DNA of 64,000 nt from Deltaproteobacteria bacterium (GTDB taxonomy: Bacteria > Myxococcota_A > Polyangia > HGW-17), in the NCBI GenBank assembly GCA_016937155.1, contig JAFGWM010000079.1:18423-82422 (forward strand), in the 5' to 3' direction. Below, one piece after another: positions 38,395-48,169 of the stretch (position 1 is the stretch's first letter; each line of letters starts with the position of its first letter). The notes beneath the pieces are model-generated. The model was not told the DNA's origin. It did no database searches and worked only from the letters and a program-made list of their open reading frames with translations. A program made the position numbers and the translations under genes.

Positions 38395-39147
38395 TTATTT
38401 TGATATAAAGATCATAAAATCCGAACTGATCCACTCCTTGTTTATATTAAATCCTGAGATCCATTTTGCGAGTCTAATTGAAAAAGATGGAAATATTCGA
38501 CTCGCCGGGAAAAAAGTGTGGTTCAACCATTTGATATTCTGCACATTAAAATCAGGTTGAATTATTTCCTGAACTTCATCTGTAGTGTAAAAAAACTTCT
38601 TAAACTTCTGGTTGGCAATCCGTTCCTTGCCGCCTATTACCTTAACAGGTATTTTTAGCAGATTCCTTGTTAGATTATCTATACTTAATTTATTGGTAAA
38701 AGTTATAATCGCAACACCGTCAGTTGTTAGCTTTTCTTTAATAAACTGGAGATTTCGGGTTAGAATATCTTTTTCCATATATGTTGTTACACCAAGCATA
38801 AAAATCAGATTAAACTGATGATCTGAAAGTTCAGTATCCCAGACGTTTCCAACAAATCTGTTATCATATGGTATATTACTCGATTCAATCATCCCACTGG
38901 AAATGTCACATCCATAGTAGGATTCAAAATTCAATTCTTCTGAAATGAGATAATCATACAGACCACCAGTACCACAACCTATATCAAGAATCTTTTTTTC
39001 TTCGAGTTCCAGATTTAGTAAGGCATTCTCCAGTCTTTCAAAGAAAAAATAGTTATAAAATTCATCATGAGATTTATATTTTTTTGCATAATTTGGTGCA
39101 TGCTTATCAAAAAATGACTTTACCTGTTCAGATTGTTTTTCCAGCAT
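38395..39147 (-). CDS. Class I SAM-dependent methyltransferase
   Basis: A 250-residue methyltransferase with the SAM motif LDIGCGTGGLYDYL near residue 55 and the following acidic position in YGCDISSGMIE. The C-terminal part (RLAKWISGFN) is family-variable. GGAG precedes ATG 39147 by seven bases. It lies 23 bases downstream of galE on the same strand and converges on the flippase gene. A small-molecule, lipid or sugar target is possible; glycan modification is inferred only from location. Confidence 0.85.
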   Translation of the reverse strand: MLEKQSEQVKSFFDKHAPNYAKKYKSHDEFYNYFFFERLENALLNLELEEKKILDIGCGTGGLYDYLISEELNFESYYGCDISSGMIESSNIPYDNRFVGNVWDTELSDHQFNLIFMLGVTTYMEKDILTRNLQFIKEKLTTDGVAIITFTNKLSIDNLTRNLLKIPVKVIGGKERIANQKFKKFFYTTDEVQEIIQPDFNVQNIKWLNHTFFPASRIFPSFSIRLAKWISGFNINKEWISSDFMIFISK

Positions 39148-39170
39148 TTACTTCTCCAAAATATCCTGTT

Positions 39171-40181
39171 CTAGTCTTCATACCCATTCGGGTTCTGGTT
39201 TTGCCAACGCCAGATATCAGTACACATCCTGTTTATATCAAATTCAGCCTGCCAGTTTAAAATCTCTTTAGCATATGATACGTCTGCGTAACAAACTGAA
39301 ATATCGCCAGTTCTTCTCTGAGTTACCACAAATGGAATAGTCTTTTTTGATGCGATCTCGAAAGCTCTTAATACTTCAAAAACACTGTAACCATTTCCTG
39401 TACCAAGGTTCACTGTGATCAACCCCTTTAAAACTTTCATCTTTTCTAAAGCTTTTATATGCCCACGAGCCAGATCCACAACATGGATATAGTCTCTTAT
39501 CCCTGTTCCATCAGGAGTGTCATAATCATCACCAAAAACCTTAAGCTTTGAAAGTTTTCCTGCGGCAACTTTTGATATATATGGAAGAAGATTGTTTGGT
39601 ATCCCTCTGGGGTCCTCACCTATCCTCCCAGATTCATGTGCACCAATTGGATTGAAATAACGCAGGAGAGAAACTGACCAGCTATGATCAGCACTGGAAA
39701 TATCTTTGAGAATATCTTCAATATGCCGTTTTGTATTTCCATAAGGATTGGTAGGAGCCAAAGGAAAATTTTCATGTACAGGAACAGTTTTTACCTCACC
39801 ATACACAGTTGCACTGGAGCTAAATACCAGATTTTTACAACTGAATTTATCCATTATTTTAAAAAGGTTAATTGAGCCAGTAACGTTATTCTCATAATAT
39901 AAATGGGGATTATCAACCGATTCTCCAACTGACTTCAAACCTGCAAAGTGAATTACTGCATCAATATTGTGTTCAGAAAATATCCTGTTCAATATCTGTG
40001 GGTCTCTAATATCTCCTTCATAAAAAATAATCTCAGTTCCTGTCAGATGTTCGACTCTTTTTAAGGATTCGGAAGAAGAGTTTGAGAGATTATCAATCAC
40101 TGTAACTTCATATCCTGAATTTAGTAACTCCAGACAGGTATGAGAACCGATATAACCCGCACCTCCTGTAACCAGAATCAT
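39171..40181 (-). CDS. galE: UDP-glucose/UDP-GlcNAc 4-epimerase
   Basis: A 336-residue extended SDR epimerase interconverting UDP-Glc and UDP-Gal (or the N-acetyl forms). The start is ATG 40181, where AAAGGAG is well placed and the protein begins directly with the NAD motif MILVTGGAGYIGSHTC. An upstream in-frame extension of 11 residues has no role. The catalytic Tyr147-x3-Lys151 pair (YGNTK) and the preceding SSSATVYG are intact. It supplies precursors for the neighbouring glycan operon and is followed by the methyltransferase gene. Confidence 0.94.
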   Translation of the reverse strand: MILVTGGAGYIGSHTCLELLNSGYEVTVIDNLSNSSSESLKRVEHLTGTEIIFYEGDIRDPQILNRIFSEHNIDAVIHFAGLKSVGESVDNPHLYYENNVTGSINLFKIMDKFSCKNLVFSSSATVYGEVKTVPVHENFPLAPTNPYGNTKRHIEDILKDISSADHSWSVSLLRYFNPIGAHESGRIGEDPRGIPNNLLPYISKVAAGKLSKLKVFGDDYDTPDGTGIRDYIHVVDLARGHIKALEKMKVLKGLITVNLGTGNGYSVFEVLRAFEIASKKTIPFVVTQRRTGDISVCYADVSYAKEILNWQAEFDINRMCTDIWRWQNQNPNGYED

Positions 40182-40279
40182 AAGAAATCTCCTTTCGATA
40201 ACATAATTTTTCAACCAGTCTTAATCCTGAATATCTTACTTTTTAAGAAAAATCTATCTCTGAAAATTGTACAATAGTG

Positions 40280-42427
40280 CTAGGGAATATACCTTGCTAT
40301 CCAGAGGTCCATAGCTCCTTCGCTGTATATTGTCTGGTTCAGCATTGTTACTGTGGAATCATACTGTCCTGTAAGGTATGGAGTCCCATCCGGAGCAACT
40401 GCAATTCGGGGAGGCTCGGCTCCATCGTTTCCTGAACTTCCATCATTTGTTATCCAGATGAGGTTACCGTCAGAATCGTATTTTATCAGATACCAGTCCT
40501 CAGCTCCATTTGAAGTAATCGGATTCCCATCGAAATCTGCTGATGTATTGAAAACACCTGTGACATAAAGAAAGCCTGAAGGAGAAGCTGACACATTTGC
40601 TCCCACTTCACTTCCGGAGCCACCACCGCTTTTAAGCCACAAGGCTGTGCCATCAGTGTTCATTTTAAGAACATATACGTCATGGCCACCATTTGAAGTT
40701 ACACTGTATCCATCAAATTCAGCTGAACCTGAGAAAGAGCCACTTGCGTAAATATTGTCGCTTGAATCAACTGACAAAGATGAGCCTGACTTTCCATTGG
40801 AATCATCGGATGACTTTGCCCATATAAAACTACCTGAGGAGTCAAACTTTGCAAAATAAACATCAGGTCCACTGGGGGAATCAAGGATATGACTTCCAAG
40901 TGTAATTCCCCCGAAATAGTTTCCGGATATTATTACTTTATCATGTAAATCCACAACCAGATCCGTGGGGCTATTGTTCAAAGGCCCCTGAATACTGGTT
41001 AACCATTGAGGTATTCCTGAAGACGCAATCTTAATAATATAAGTTGCGCTAGCAGGAGTTACAGTAGTGGAAAAAATACCATCGAATGTGATGGTCATGT
41101 TGAATCTGCCAGCGGCGTATACAGTTCCTGTGCTGTCAACGGCTATGGCATTGCCATCAAAATAGCTGTCACCGTTGGGTCCACCTCCGCTAACCACCCA
41201 CAGGGCGGTTCCGGATGCATCATATTTAGCTATAAAAACATCACTGCTTGAAGAATTACTGACAACAGTTTTTGAAAAAGCGCCAAAAGTTGCTGTGCCC
41301 ATGAAATTTCCAGTCATATAAATATTTCCAATTGAATCCGTTGCTAAATCAAACGGAAAATCCGTTCCGCTTCCCCCTGCAGATTTTATCCACAGACAGT
41401 TACCCTGAGGATCAAACTTTGCCAGAAAAATATCATAGCTTCCATCACCAGAAACACTTTTAAATGAGCTGTCACCAGCATAAAAACCTATAGTATTTTG
41501 AAAATATCCGGCAACAATGAGGTTTCCTACGGAATCAACAGTGATTGCCCTCCCCTGATCATTAAGTTCATCACCACCGGAAAGAACCCAGCTCGACTGA
41601 CTGCAGACACTGTAATCAAGAGCACACTCAACACATTGCGGGAAGCCGGTGTACCAGCCTTCATCGGCACACTCTGCTCCCGCTAAAAGGTCCCCATCAC
41701 ATGATTCAACTGATTGTAAAGATCCGTCGCCACATTTTCCATAAGTTTCACAATTTGACAGATCGAATTCACATTGAGAATTACAACTCAACATTCCACC
41801 GTAATATCCGAGACTTTCACATGATTTTCCACTGAGATTTCCTATTTCGCAAAGCTCATAATCAATTTCTATTGTTCCATCACCACAGAAACCGAAGCAA
41901 CTGGTTTCATTAAATGTACAGTTATCATTACAACTCAAAGTCCCATGGTAATAACCTCTAGTGAAACAATTCTCGTCACCAAGTTCGTTTCCATCACACT
42001 GCTCCCCTTCATCAAGTTGAAGATTTCCGCATGTCTCAGGAACACAGTCACCTCTGTTCCATGTACAGTCATCGCTACAACTTGCATTATCTCCCGTTAG
42101 CCCCAGACTTTCACATGTCACCGGATTGGAAACACCGGGTTCACATTCTTCATAGTCTCCCTGAAGAGTTCCGTCCCCGCATTTTCCATAATTTTCACAG
42201 TCAGATATGTCATACATACAACTGCTAAGACACCCCAGAGACCCTGCGTTAAAACCAACACTTCTACAGGTTTCATCTGCATTCAGAGATGCATTCACAT
42301 CACATTCTTCACCGATATCAACTATCCCGTTGCCACAATTGTCCGACGATGAATCATCATCACATGACAGGGTAAAACAAAATGCCCATGAGACTATACA
42401 CAGTAAAAAACAATTTTTAATTTTCAT
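40280..42427 (-). CDS. Lipoprotein with Cys-rich modules and SBBP propeller repeats
   Basis: A 715-residue exported protein. ATG 42427 is preferred (GGGAG nine bases upstream), which gives a short signal ending FTLSC, a weak lipobox followed by acidic and Ser residues. Five Cys-rich modules (about residues 30-265) repeat the pattern CG(N/D)G...E.CD...C...G...C...C......C. The rest contains about eight repeats of the SBBP type (motif GNIYMTGNF, ALWVVSGGG, ISKYDSDGN-like), each of about 50 residues and predicted to form a beta-propeller. The N-terminal modules are of the same kind as those of the RCC1 lipoprotein at 16311-18038, so two different propellers share one stalk type. A cell-surface location is inferred. 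Confidence 0.87.
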   Translation of the reverse strand: MKIKNCFLLCIVSWAFCFTLSCDDDSSSDNCGNGIVDIGEECDVNASLNADETCRSVGFNAGSLGCLSSCMYDISDCENYGKCGDGTLQGDYEECEPGVSNPVTCESLGLTGDNASCSDDCTWNRGDCVPETCGNLQLDEGEQCDGNELGDENCFTRGYYHGTLSCNDNCTFNETSCFGFCGDGTIEIDYELCEIGNLSGKSCESLGYYGGMLSCNSQCEFDLSNCETYGKCGDGSLQSVESCDGDLLAGAECADEGWYTGFPQCVECALDYSVCSQSSWVLSGGDELNDQGRAITVDSVGNLIVAGYFQNTIGFYAGDSSFKSVSGDGSYDIFLAKFDPQGNCLWIKSAGGSGTDFPFDLATDSIGNIYMTGNFMGTATFGAFSKTVVSNSSSSDVFIAKYDASGTALWVVSGGGPNGDSYFDGNAIAVDSTGTVYAAGRFNMTITFDGIFSTTVTPASATYIIKIASSGIPQWLTSIQGPLNNSPTDLVVDLHDKVIISGNYFGGITLGSHILDSPSGPDVYFAKFDSSGSFIWAKSSDDSNGKSGSSLSVDSSDNIYASGSFSGSAEFDGYSVTSNGGHDVYVLKMNTDGTALWLKSGGGSGSEVGANVSASPSGFLYVTGVFNTSADFDGNPITSNGAEDWYLIKYDSDGNLIWITNDGSSGNDGAEPPRIAVAPDGTPYLTGQYDSTVTMLNQTIYSEGAMDLWIARYIP

Positions 42428-42618
42428 ATAAACCGCTCCCAAAAGAGTTGAAGTAGTCATTTTCATTACAGGATAGCCATTAGAAAATTCTTTCTGTTTA
42501 AATTTATACGTAACAACAGGTTTTTCAAGCAGTTTGTAACTACAGGTTAGCTATAAGACATATCACATCGTTTTTATGAAGTATTTTACGTTTTCACTAA
42601 TTCTTTTTTGCAGCCATA

Positions 42619-43470
42619 TCAATGTCTGGATTTTTTAGGATTGTACCTTTTTCTGGCTCTGGCGGCTTTCTTTCTCAGGAAATTCCGGTTTTTCCGGTAA
42701 CGGGACTTCATAACTCTATATACCCGTTTCCGGGATGGATACCCCCTCCTTGATCTTTTTTTTACCCATTTTTTCCCAAAATGCTGTGGTTCAAGCAATA
42801 CCGTACGGTTGCGTCTTTTTCTTTTTTCACCACTTTTATAAATTGAAATATGAAAATGATCCTGATGATCCCTGTCTGAATCGGGTGTCAATATTGCCCT
42901 GAAATAGTGTGTATCATCAAGATCACATGCCAACTGCCTCAATAAGCGTCCACCTCTCTTTTTTGGATTTCCCTCACAGCTCTTTCCTTTTCCAAGACCA
43001 TGCTCATAATCTGAAGAAACCATGTATGTCCGGCCATTTTTTGTTTTTACTCCATAGATATCAACAGCCAGTCCACTTGCATGTCTGGAAAGCCTAGCTG
43101 AATTCTTCACATATCGATAGGAATAGAAATTACCAACTATTAAAGTATCAATTCCACCATTAGCTGAGAAAATTCTCCCTGTTCTATAAAGAGCCCATGC
43201 AGTGCGACAATCCATCCGCGGCCTTGCCATTTTTGACCCATTCATCAGTTTTATGCGCCCGATTCTTCCATTCAGTATCGTCACAGGAGTTCGCACATTT
43301 TTTAGTCGGGGACCACGGCGAAAACTTATACCTGCATTTCTCAACGCTCTGATACACCACATCTCCGGCCTGGGGCCAGAATGCTTTTTTCGTTTTTTTG
43401 ATTCAACTGATTCTGGAAGTGATACCAATGCTAATAGAGAAATTAAAAACGTTGTAAGATCTAGTCTCAT
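42619..43470 (-). CDS. Extensin-like (LAS-fold) murein peptidase with basic tail
   Basis: A 283-residue exported protein. The core (about 37-210) matches the extensin-like C-terminal domain family, related in fold to D-Ala-D-Ala carboxypeptidases: WCIRALRNAGISF, MDCRTAWAL, RLSRHASGLAVDI and DHQDHFHIS, giving a likely zinc site of His130, Asp137 and His205 or His207. A D,D- or L,D-peptidase acting on peptidoglycan is the inferred role. The last 70 residues are extremely rich in Lys and Arg, unusual for the family and possibly for binding the polyanionic wall or glycan. It starts four bases after the L,D-transpeptidase stop, so the two form an operon. Confidence 0.78.
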   Translation of the reverse strand: MRLDLTTFLISLLALVSLPESVESKKRKKHSGPRPEMWCIRALRNAGISFRRGPRLKNVRTPVTILNGRIGRIKLMNGSKMARPRMDCRTAWALYRTGRIFSANGGIDTLIVGNFYSYRYVKNSARLSRHASGLAVDIYGVKTKNGRTYMVSSDYEHGLGKGKSCEGNPKKRGGRLLRQLACDLDDTHYFRAILTPDSDRDHQDHFHISIYKSGEKRKRRNRTVLLEPQHFGKKWVKKRSRRGYPSRKRVYRVMKSRYRKNRNFLRKKAARARKRYNPKKSRH

Positions 43471-43474
43471 TGTC

Positions 43475-44605
43475 TCAACCCACTATCCTCACACGACTTC
43501 CCATTCCCTTTCTGGATCTTAATTCTATATATCCACGTGGGAATACAGGAGACATAAAAGTAAACAGCCAGCGGGCATCCTTCATCGAAAGGTTTATGCA
43601 TCCATGTGTCTCATGGATGGGGAAATTATCATGCCAGTATGCTGCATGTATAGCGAACCCTTTGTTATAATAAAGAACATAGGGAACAGCTTCCAGAAAA
43701 TAACCATCTGAGACATTCTGCAGATCATAATTCTGATATACACGTTTCAGAAAAATACGGTGAATTCCCTTCATCGTTTTCCTTGAGGCTGCAAAAAGCA
43801 TAATTCTAACAGGATTCTTTCCTTTCATGGCATACATTATTTTTTCAGATATATCCACATGCAGCCAGTGCTCATCTTCTTTAACACCACTAAGTAATTG
43901 GGGTATTTTTGGTGCAACTGTAATATCCGACGGTTTTAAAAAAGCAAAAGGAGCGTATTTTACAGAATACCAGCCATCTGAATGTTTCACGACAGGCCTG
44001 ACACTGTATTTAGCAATACTCTTCCAGGGCACATAACTTCCACCAGATTTTTTATATAACTTCGCCTGACTGGAAATGATAAAAGCAACCGGAAAATCAT
44101 CACTTTTAACATTGAGTCCCATTAGAGAGGATGGCTTTAAAGGTTTAATACTTCGGCTGGAAACATACCCCCCTGAGAATGTTTTTACATATGGCTCTTG
44201 ACCAAGCAAAAATTTATATGAAGGTAAAAATCCGCGAAGTTGTGATAATTTTCTCCATTTGCCATTTTTAATTTTTTTCAGACTAACTCCCAGGTGTGTA
44301 AGATTTCCGGTTCCAGAAAAATATTGTCTGTTAAACATGTGATCTATCCAGTTTTTAAGTCCACCTGGAGATTTTTTGGAAGTTATAAAATATGGACTGC
44401 AAACCCAGTGACCTGTAGAAAGTTGGTACCAGTATGCACCTGAGCATCTACCACCTTTTTGCAGAATTTTATACCTTCCGCCTCCTGAAATTGCCCCTGC
44501 TTTTTCAACTGATTTATGCTGACTGTTATAGACCCATATTGAACCTTTATGTATATAACCTGAAGTAACTGAAAGTAACAAAAACACACGGAATACCAAA
44601 AACAT
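43475..44605 (-). CDS. YkuD-type L,D-transpeptidase with SH3-like N-terminal region
   Basis: A 376-residue exported enzyme. The C-terminal catalytic motif is HETHGCINLS with the nucleophile Cys336, preceded by AIHAAYWHD, as in YkuD domains that make 3-3 cross-links or anchor proteins to peptidoglycan. The N-terminus has a short hydrophobic signal (VFRVFLLLSVTSG). The intervening region (about 25-215) contains two SH3-like stretches (e.g. VKHSDGWYSVKYAPFAFLKP) that could bind the wall. GGGAG precedes ATG 44605. It is co-transcribed with the extensin-like peptidase. A 257-bp upstream gap (44606-44862) separates it from the next gene; nothing specific was recognised there. Confidence 0.85.
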   Translation of the reverse strand: MFLVFRVFLLLSVTSGYIHKGSIWVYNSQHKSVEKAGAISGGGRYKILQKGGRCSGAYWYQLSTGHWVCSPYFITSKKSPGGLKNWIDHMFNRQYFSGTGNLTHLGVSLKKIKNGKWRKLSQLRGFLPSYKFLLGQEPYVKTFSGGYVSSRSIKPLKPSSLMGLNVKSDDFPVAFIISSQAKLYKKSGGSYVPWKSIAKYSVRPVVKHSDGWYSVKYAPFAFLKPSDITVAPKIPQLLSGVKEDEHWLHVDISEKIMYAMKGKNPVRIMLFAASRKTMKGIHRIFLKRVYQNYDLQNVSDGYFLEAVPYVLYYNKGFAIHAAYWHDNFPIHETHGCINLSMKDARWLFTFMSPVFPRGYIELRSRKGMGSRVRIVG

Positions 44606-44862
44606 ACTTCTCCCTTGGAAAGTTTAAGTGTTTCACCTGTGTATCAGGAAATACAAACCTGAAACAACTGACAGGTGATCATAGCAATACATTACCAGTA
44701 TACATATCAGGGTGGAGCCAGACGGGGAGAAACAATAAGGAAAGTTCTTCGACTTTTAAAATACCTGACAAAAAACCTGTGAATCTGCAGAAAAACCATG
44801 GGGTCAATCATACCAACGGAAAACTGAAATGCAACCCCTGTTAAAATTTCATAAAAAGCAGC

Positions 44863-45945
44863 TCAATTTGATGGGCTGAAGTCCTCCATTGAAAGCTTGG
44901 TGTATTTCCTGATTTTCCATGTCTTGTCGTAATTTGAAATATAGTGTGTCTGAGAAGATGACTGGTCAAAAGAATCCAGAAGATACGTCAGTGTGGATGA
45001 ACGGGAGTTGTAATATCCTCTTCCGAAAACGATCTCAAAAAGTATACCGTCGGTTTTTTTGAAAAAAAGAACAGGAGTACCTTTCCTGATGTACATCTGA
45101 ACAGTCCCTCCATTTGAATCACTGTAAAGAGTTTTTGGTCTGTTCAGTTTAAACTGCCCACCAAACCAACTGGGTGAAACAGGACTTGGAGAGCGAAATG
45201 AATACTGGTAACTGTAGTAATAATGAGGTTTCTTGCCAACACGGGAAGACTCCACCCAGCCCCGAAATTTAATATCGTAATCACTAGGAGACGCTATTTG
45301 GGTCATTTTACCCTGAGTTCTTTCCACCTTGAATTTTGAATCATCTGTAAGAAAAGCTGTAATAACTTTTTTGTCAGTTCCTTCATAAATGGCACCCTTT
45401 TTTACTTCATAAATATTTCGCTTCCATTTGGAATAGTATTTATACTTTACATACCGGTATCGTTCAAATTTCAAACCCACATCTATTGATTCCACCCAGA
45501 CTCTGAGAGGAACGTAGTGATTCAGTTCGACCAGTGAGAATTTACCCTGCTTTTTTATCTCCCTGACAATTACTCCCTGTGAAAAATATCCAGCCTGGGC
45601 TTTTAGCGAAGGTTTATGATAGAAAAAAGTATTCCGTGTAATTATTTTTGATAGGCAGCCGGATTTAACCCAACCGGTGAGAATGTATGGATTTAATACA
45701 GCAATTTCCGACCATCCTTTTTTCTCACGAAGTTTAACAACTTTTAGTGATTTCGGCGCTTCGACTATTCTATTTCCATCAGGTCTGTGAAAAATATCCA
45801 CTCCCTGATAGTAATTTCCATAATATGGTTTGTCAGGAAGCAGCAACCACTCCGTTTTACCCTTTGCCTTCTTTTCAATTGCATCAATTGCCTGCTGGGC
45901 ATTAACCCCCGATAGGGAAACTATTATTAGCAGAACTGATAACAT
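44863..45945 (-). CDS. Exported protein with SH3-like repeats
   Basis: A 360-residue protein with a signal peptide (LSVLLIIVSLSGVNAQQ, cleavage after NAQ or nearby). The mature part has several SH3-like segments of the kind found in wall-targeted bacterial proteins, with recurrent strings LREKKGWSEIAVLNPYILTGWVK, KKQGKFSLVELNHYVPLRVWV and YDIKFRGWVE. No catalytic motif is visible. ATG 45945 follows GAGGAT. It starts one base after the stop of the upstream unknown gene, indicating a two-gene operon. A peptidoglycan-binding role is inferred from the fold pattern and from the murein enzymes nearby. Confidence 0.65.
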   Translation of the reverse strand: MLSVLLIIVSLSGVNAQQAIDAIEKKAKGKTEWLLLPDKPYYGNYYQGVDIFHRPDGNRIVEAPKSLKVVKLREKKGWSEIAVLNPYILTGWVKSGCLSKIITRNTFFYHKPSLKAQAGYFSQGVIVREIKKQGKFSLVELNHYVPLRVWVESIDVGLKFERYRYVKYKYYSKWKRNIYEVKKGAIYEGTDKKVITAFLTDDSKFKVERTQGKMTQIASPSDYDIKFRGWVESSRVGKKPHYYYSYQYSFRSPSPVSPSWFGGQFKLNRPKTLYSDSNGGTVQMYIRKGTPVLFFKKTDGILFEIVFGRGYYNSRSSTLTYLLDSFDQSSSQTHYISNYDKTWKIRKYTKLSMEDFSPSN

Positions 45946-45946
45946 T

Positions 45947-46627
45947 TTAGATCCTCATATTGAAATCTGAGATATTAAGAATTTTTTCTTTTTCCACATC
46001 TACAAGGAATACTTTACCCCAAATTGAGTTGGATTCACAGTAAGTTAAATACCTTACATCAACAGTCCACGAGGTTTGGTGGCTCTGACATGGAGGGACC
46101 CAGGATAAAACTCTAAGGGGACCACACTTATATTTATAAACGGCATTAAGTTCAAGAAACTCCTTTGAATGGCTCACAATACCAACACACTTACGTTTGT
46201 GCTGTTCCGAAATATTTCTCCTCCAAGGTGAAATAAACTCTACTTTTCTCACGTCCCCGGATGTTGACAAGTGAAGGAGATAATTTTCATCACCAAACAG
46301 ATCCTCAAAATCATGAACATTAAATTCCGGGTATTTGTCCCTTGCCTTTATTTCCTTTTGCCTGATTTTATATTCTCTTAATGCATGCAGCTCAGATTGA
46401 GCATCATAAAAACCCAAAAACCGGCCGAACAATCGTCTTGACGGAAGCTTATGATCCCAGTCGATGACCAGCATGGTTGAAAAATAATCCTTTCCTGGAA
46501 ATGGTATAAAATCAGGGAACTTACGAATCATCTCATTTTGATCCGCTTCAGGAAGGGATTGTAATTTCACCCTGGGATGAAAAAATATTTTCTTTTCCAG
46601 CGAATCTAACATTTCGTCCTGCATCAT
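45947..46627 (-). CDS. Hypothetical soluble protein
   Basis: A 226-residue protein of no recognised family. There is no signal peptide or membrane segment. It is rich in charged residues in the first half (about 85-110, KIRQKEIKARDKYPEFNVHD) and has a cysteine-containing second half (KRKCVGIVSH, YKYKCGPLRV, CESNSIWG). The start is one of two adjacent ATGs (46627 or 46624), with CGGAG upstream. It is the first gene of a pair with the SH3-like exported protein; no function is assigned. The 288-bp gap to the divergent gene at 46916 should hold the promoters of both; no clear elements were recognised. Confidence 0.6.
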   Translation of the reverse strand: MMQDEMLDSLEKKIFFHPRVKLQSLPEADQNEMIRKFPDFIPFPGKDYFSTMLVIDWDHKLPSRRLFGRFLGFYDAQSELHALREYKIRQKEIKARDKYPEFNVHDFEDLFGDENYLLHLSTSGDVRKVEFISPWRRNISEQHKRKCVGIVSHSKEFLELNAVYKYKCGPLRVLSWVPPCQSHQTSWTVDVRYLTYCESNSIWGKVFLVDVEKEKILNISDFNMRI

Positions 46628-46915
46628 TTCTCCGCAGCTGAAACAAAAAAGCCTGAACTGAATTCAAATACTGTAGGGAAGACCAACGTTGATCCGTTAC
46701 TCTCCCATTAACGACAGCATAGTATCACACCGAATCGAAATTTTGAGAAAAATTTTACTATCCAAGTATATATATCAGATGGAAATCACGTGTTCCTGAT
46801 TATATTTCATATATAATGGACAACAGAACTGATAGCAGATAAAAATATGGATGTTATAAACTAAGTTAAACTCTGCTTTGAGAAATTGAACTATAAAAAA
46901 GGATGACTGTTGTAA

Positions 46916-48064
46916 ATGCGGATTTATTTAATTGTTTTGATCTCAATTTTTCTTTCATCAAATGAAACCCTTGCAAAATCTCCATGGTTATCAATCGGGA
47001 ATAAATGGAGTTTCAACAATTCCTTAAATCCCTACTATAAAAATCCCGGCCGTTTTTTCACCACAGCAGGATTCTGGGGAAAAAACAGTGGGTATTTCGG
47101 AGACATTTTAACGGGAAAATCTGGTATCATACCCTGGCCCCTGAAAAAAATATCCTCATGGCCTGAAAAAATCACCAATAACTCATCATTTTATTCAGTT
47201 ATCCTGATCTCATATAGCCCACTTCAGAAGAAAGCCTGGTACTACATTGTGTTGCGAAAAAAAGGCCGACCAAGGTTTCTTACAATTGTTGATTATGAAA
47301 AAAATAAAGTAATTAAAATGCTTTCAGTAAAAGAAAATGCTGCTTTACCCTTGGGAATTTCACCTGACGGTAAATACTTTGTTTATTCCTCAAATAATCG
47401 GGATTCTTTTAGAAATTCGTTTTCCGGCACCATGTTTCTCCACAGAATGATAATCAGTTCCGGAAAAGTTGACCGGAAAATTCGGGTTCAGTTTCCCAAA
47501 AGAGAAAAATTGCCTTCATCCTATTCCATTGTCTGGGCTGGAGATGCCACGTTCAATACATTTTATGGAAGAGAACATGATGAATTTAACCCTAAAACAG
47601 CTGAGGGATTTCTGGTAGGTCCAAAAACTCAGGGCATTATCGTCAATCTTGATAAATCCTCTGTTTTTCGTTTCGATTCACCCGTAGAGGTGTGGAGCAG
47701 TGTATTTTCAACCGATGGGAAATTTCTCTTCATTTCCTCTTACCGGAAAAAAGTTATTACCAGGTTAAATATTCAGTTAAAAAAACAGGACATTTCAAGA
47801 TATACAGGAACATATAATATCCTTCTGGCATATTCTTCTACAGGGTTATTGTACGCTTTTACCAGAATGGGGAAATGTGTTGTTTTCGATAAAAGAATTA
47901 AAAAGAAAGTTGATATATCCAGAAGTACAATACTCAAAAAGAAGGAAAAACCTGCAGGGCCCTACATTTTTGTTCCGGCTATGAACAGCGTACTTTATGG
48001 ATACAGAAAACCATCCGTTTCAAACCTGCCTTCTTATTCTATCAAGCAGTTGAAGTTAAAATAA
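46916..48064 (+). CDS. Exported hypothetical protein, propeller-like
   Basis: A 382-residue protein with a signal peptide (YLIVLISIFLSSNETLA, cleavage after LA). Its sequence has strand-rich repeats with the phrases GISPDGKYFVYSS and SVFSTDGKFLFISS, reminiscent of WD40/TolB- or YVTN-type propeller blades, but no family can be named. AAGGA precedes ATG 46916 by about a dozen bases. It begins a plus-strand run with the lipoprotein at 48170 and the diguanylate cyclase at 50307; the 105-base gap before the next gene leaves co-transcription uncertain. Confidence 0.6.
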   Translation: MRIYLIVLISIFLSSNETLAKSPWLSIGNKWSFNNSLNPYYKNPGRFFTTAGFWGKNSGYFGDILTGKSGIIPWPLKKISSWPEKITNNSSFYSVILISYSPLQKKAWYYIVLRKKGRPRFLTIVDYEKNKVIKMLSVKENAALPLGISPDGKYFVYSSNNRDSFRNSFSGTMFLHRMIISSGKVDRKIRVQFPKREKLPSSYSIVWAGDATFNTFYGREHDEFNPKTAEGFLVGPKTQGIIVNLDKSSVFRFDSPVEVWSSVFSTDGKFLFISSYRKKVITRLNIQLKKQDISRYTGTYNILLAYSSTGLLYAFTRMGKCVVFDKRIKKKVDISRSTILKKKEKPAGPYIFVPAMNSVLYGYRKPSVSNLPSYSIKQLKLK

Positions 48065-48169
48065 TACTTCAGGGTGGTATTTTTCTTCATCCAGCATATT
48101 TACTTATTCACCTGATTTTCTGAATTTTTTTAATTTTGGATTCCACACCTTAAGGACTATATTCTGTTC

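Noticed and set aside
42543..42550. CAGGTTAG match to the array B core upstream of the SBBP lipoprotein
   Set aside because: Only eight bases match and the flanks do not resemble the unit.
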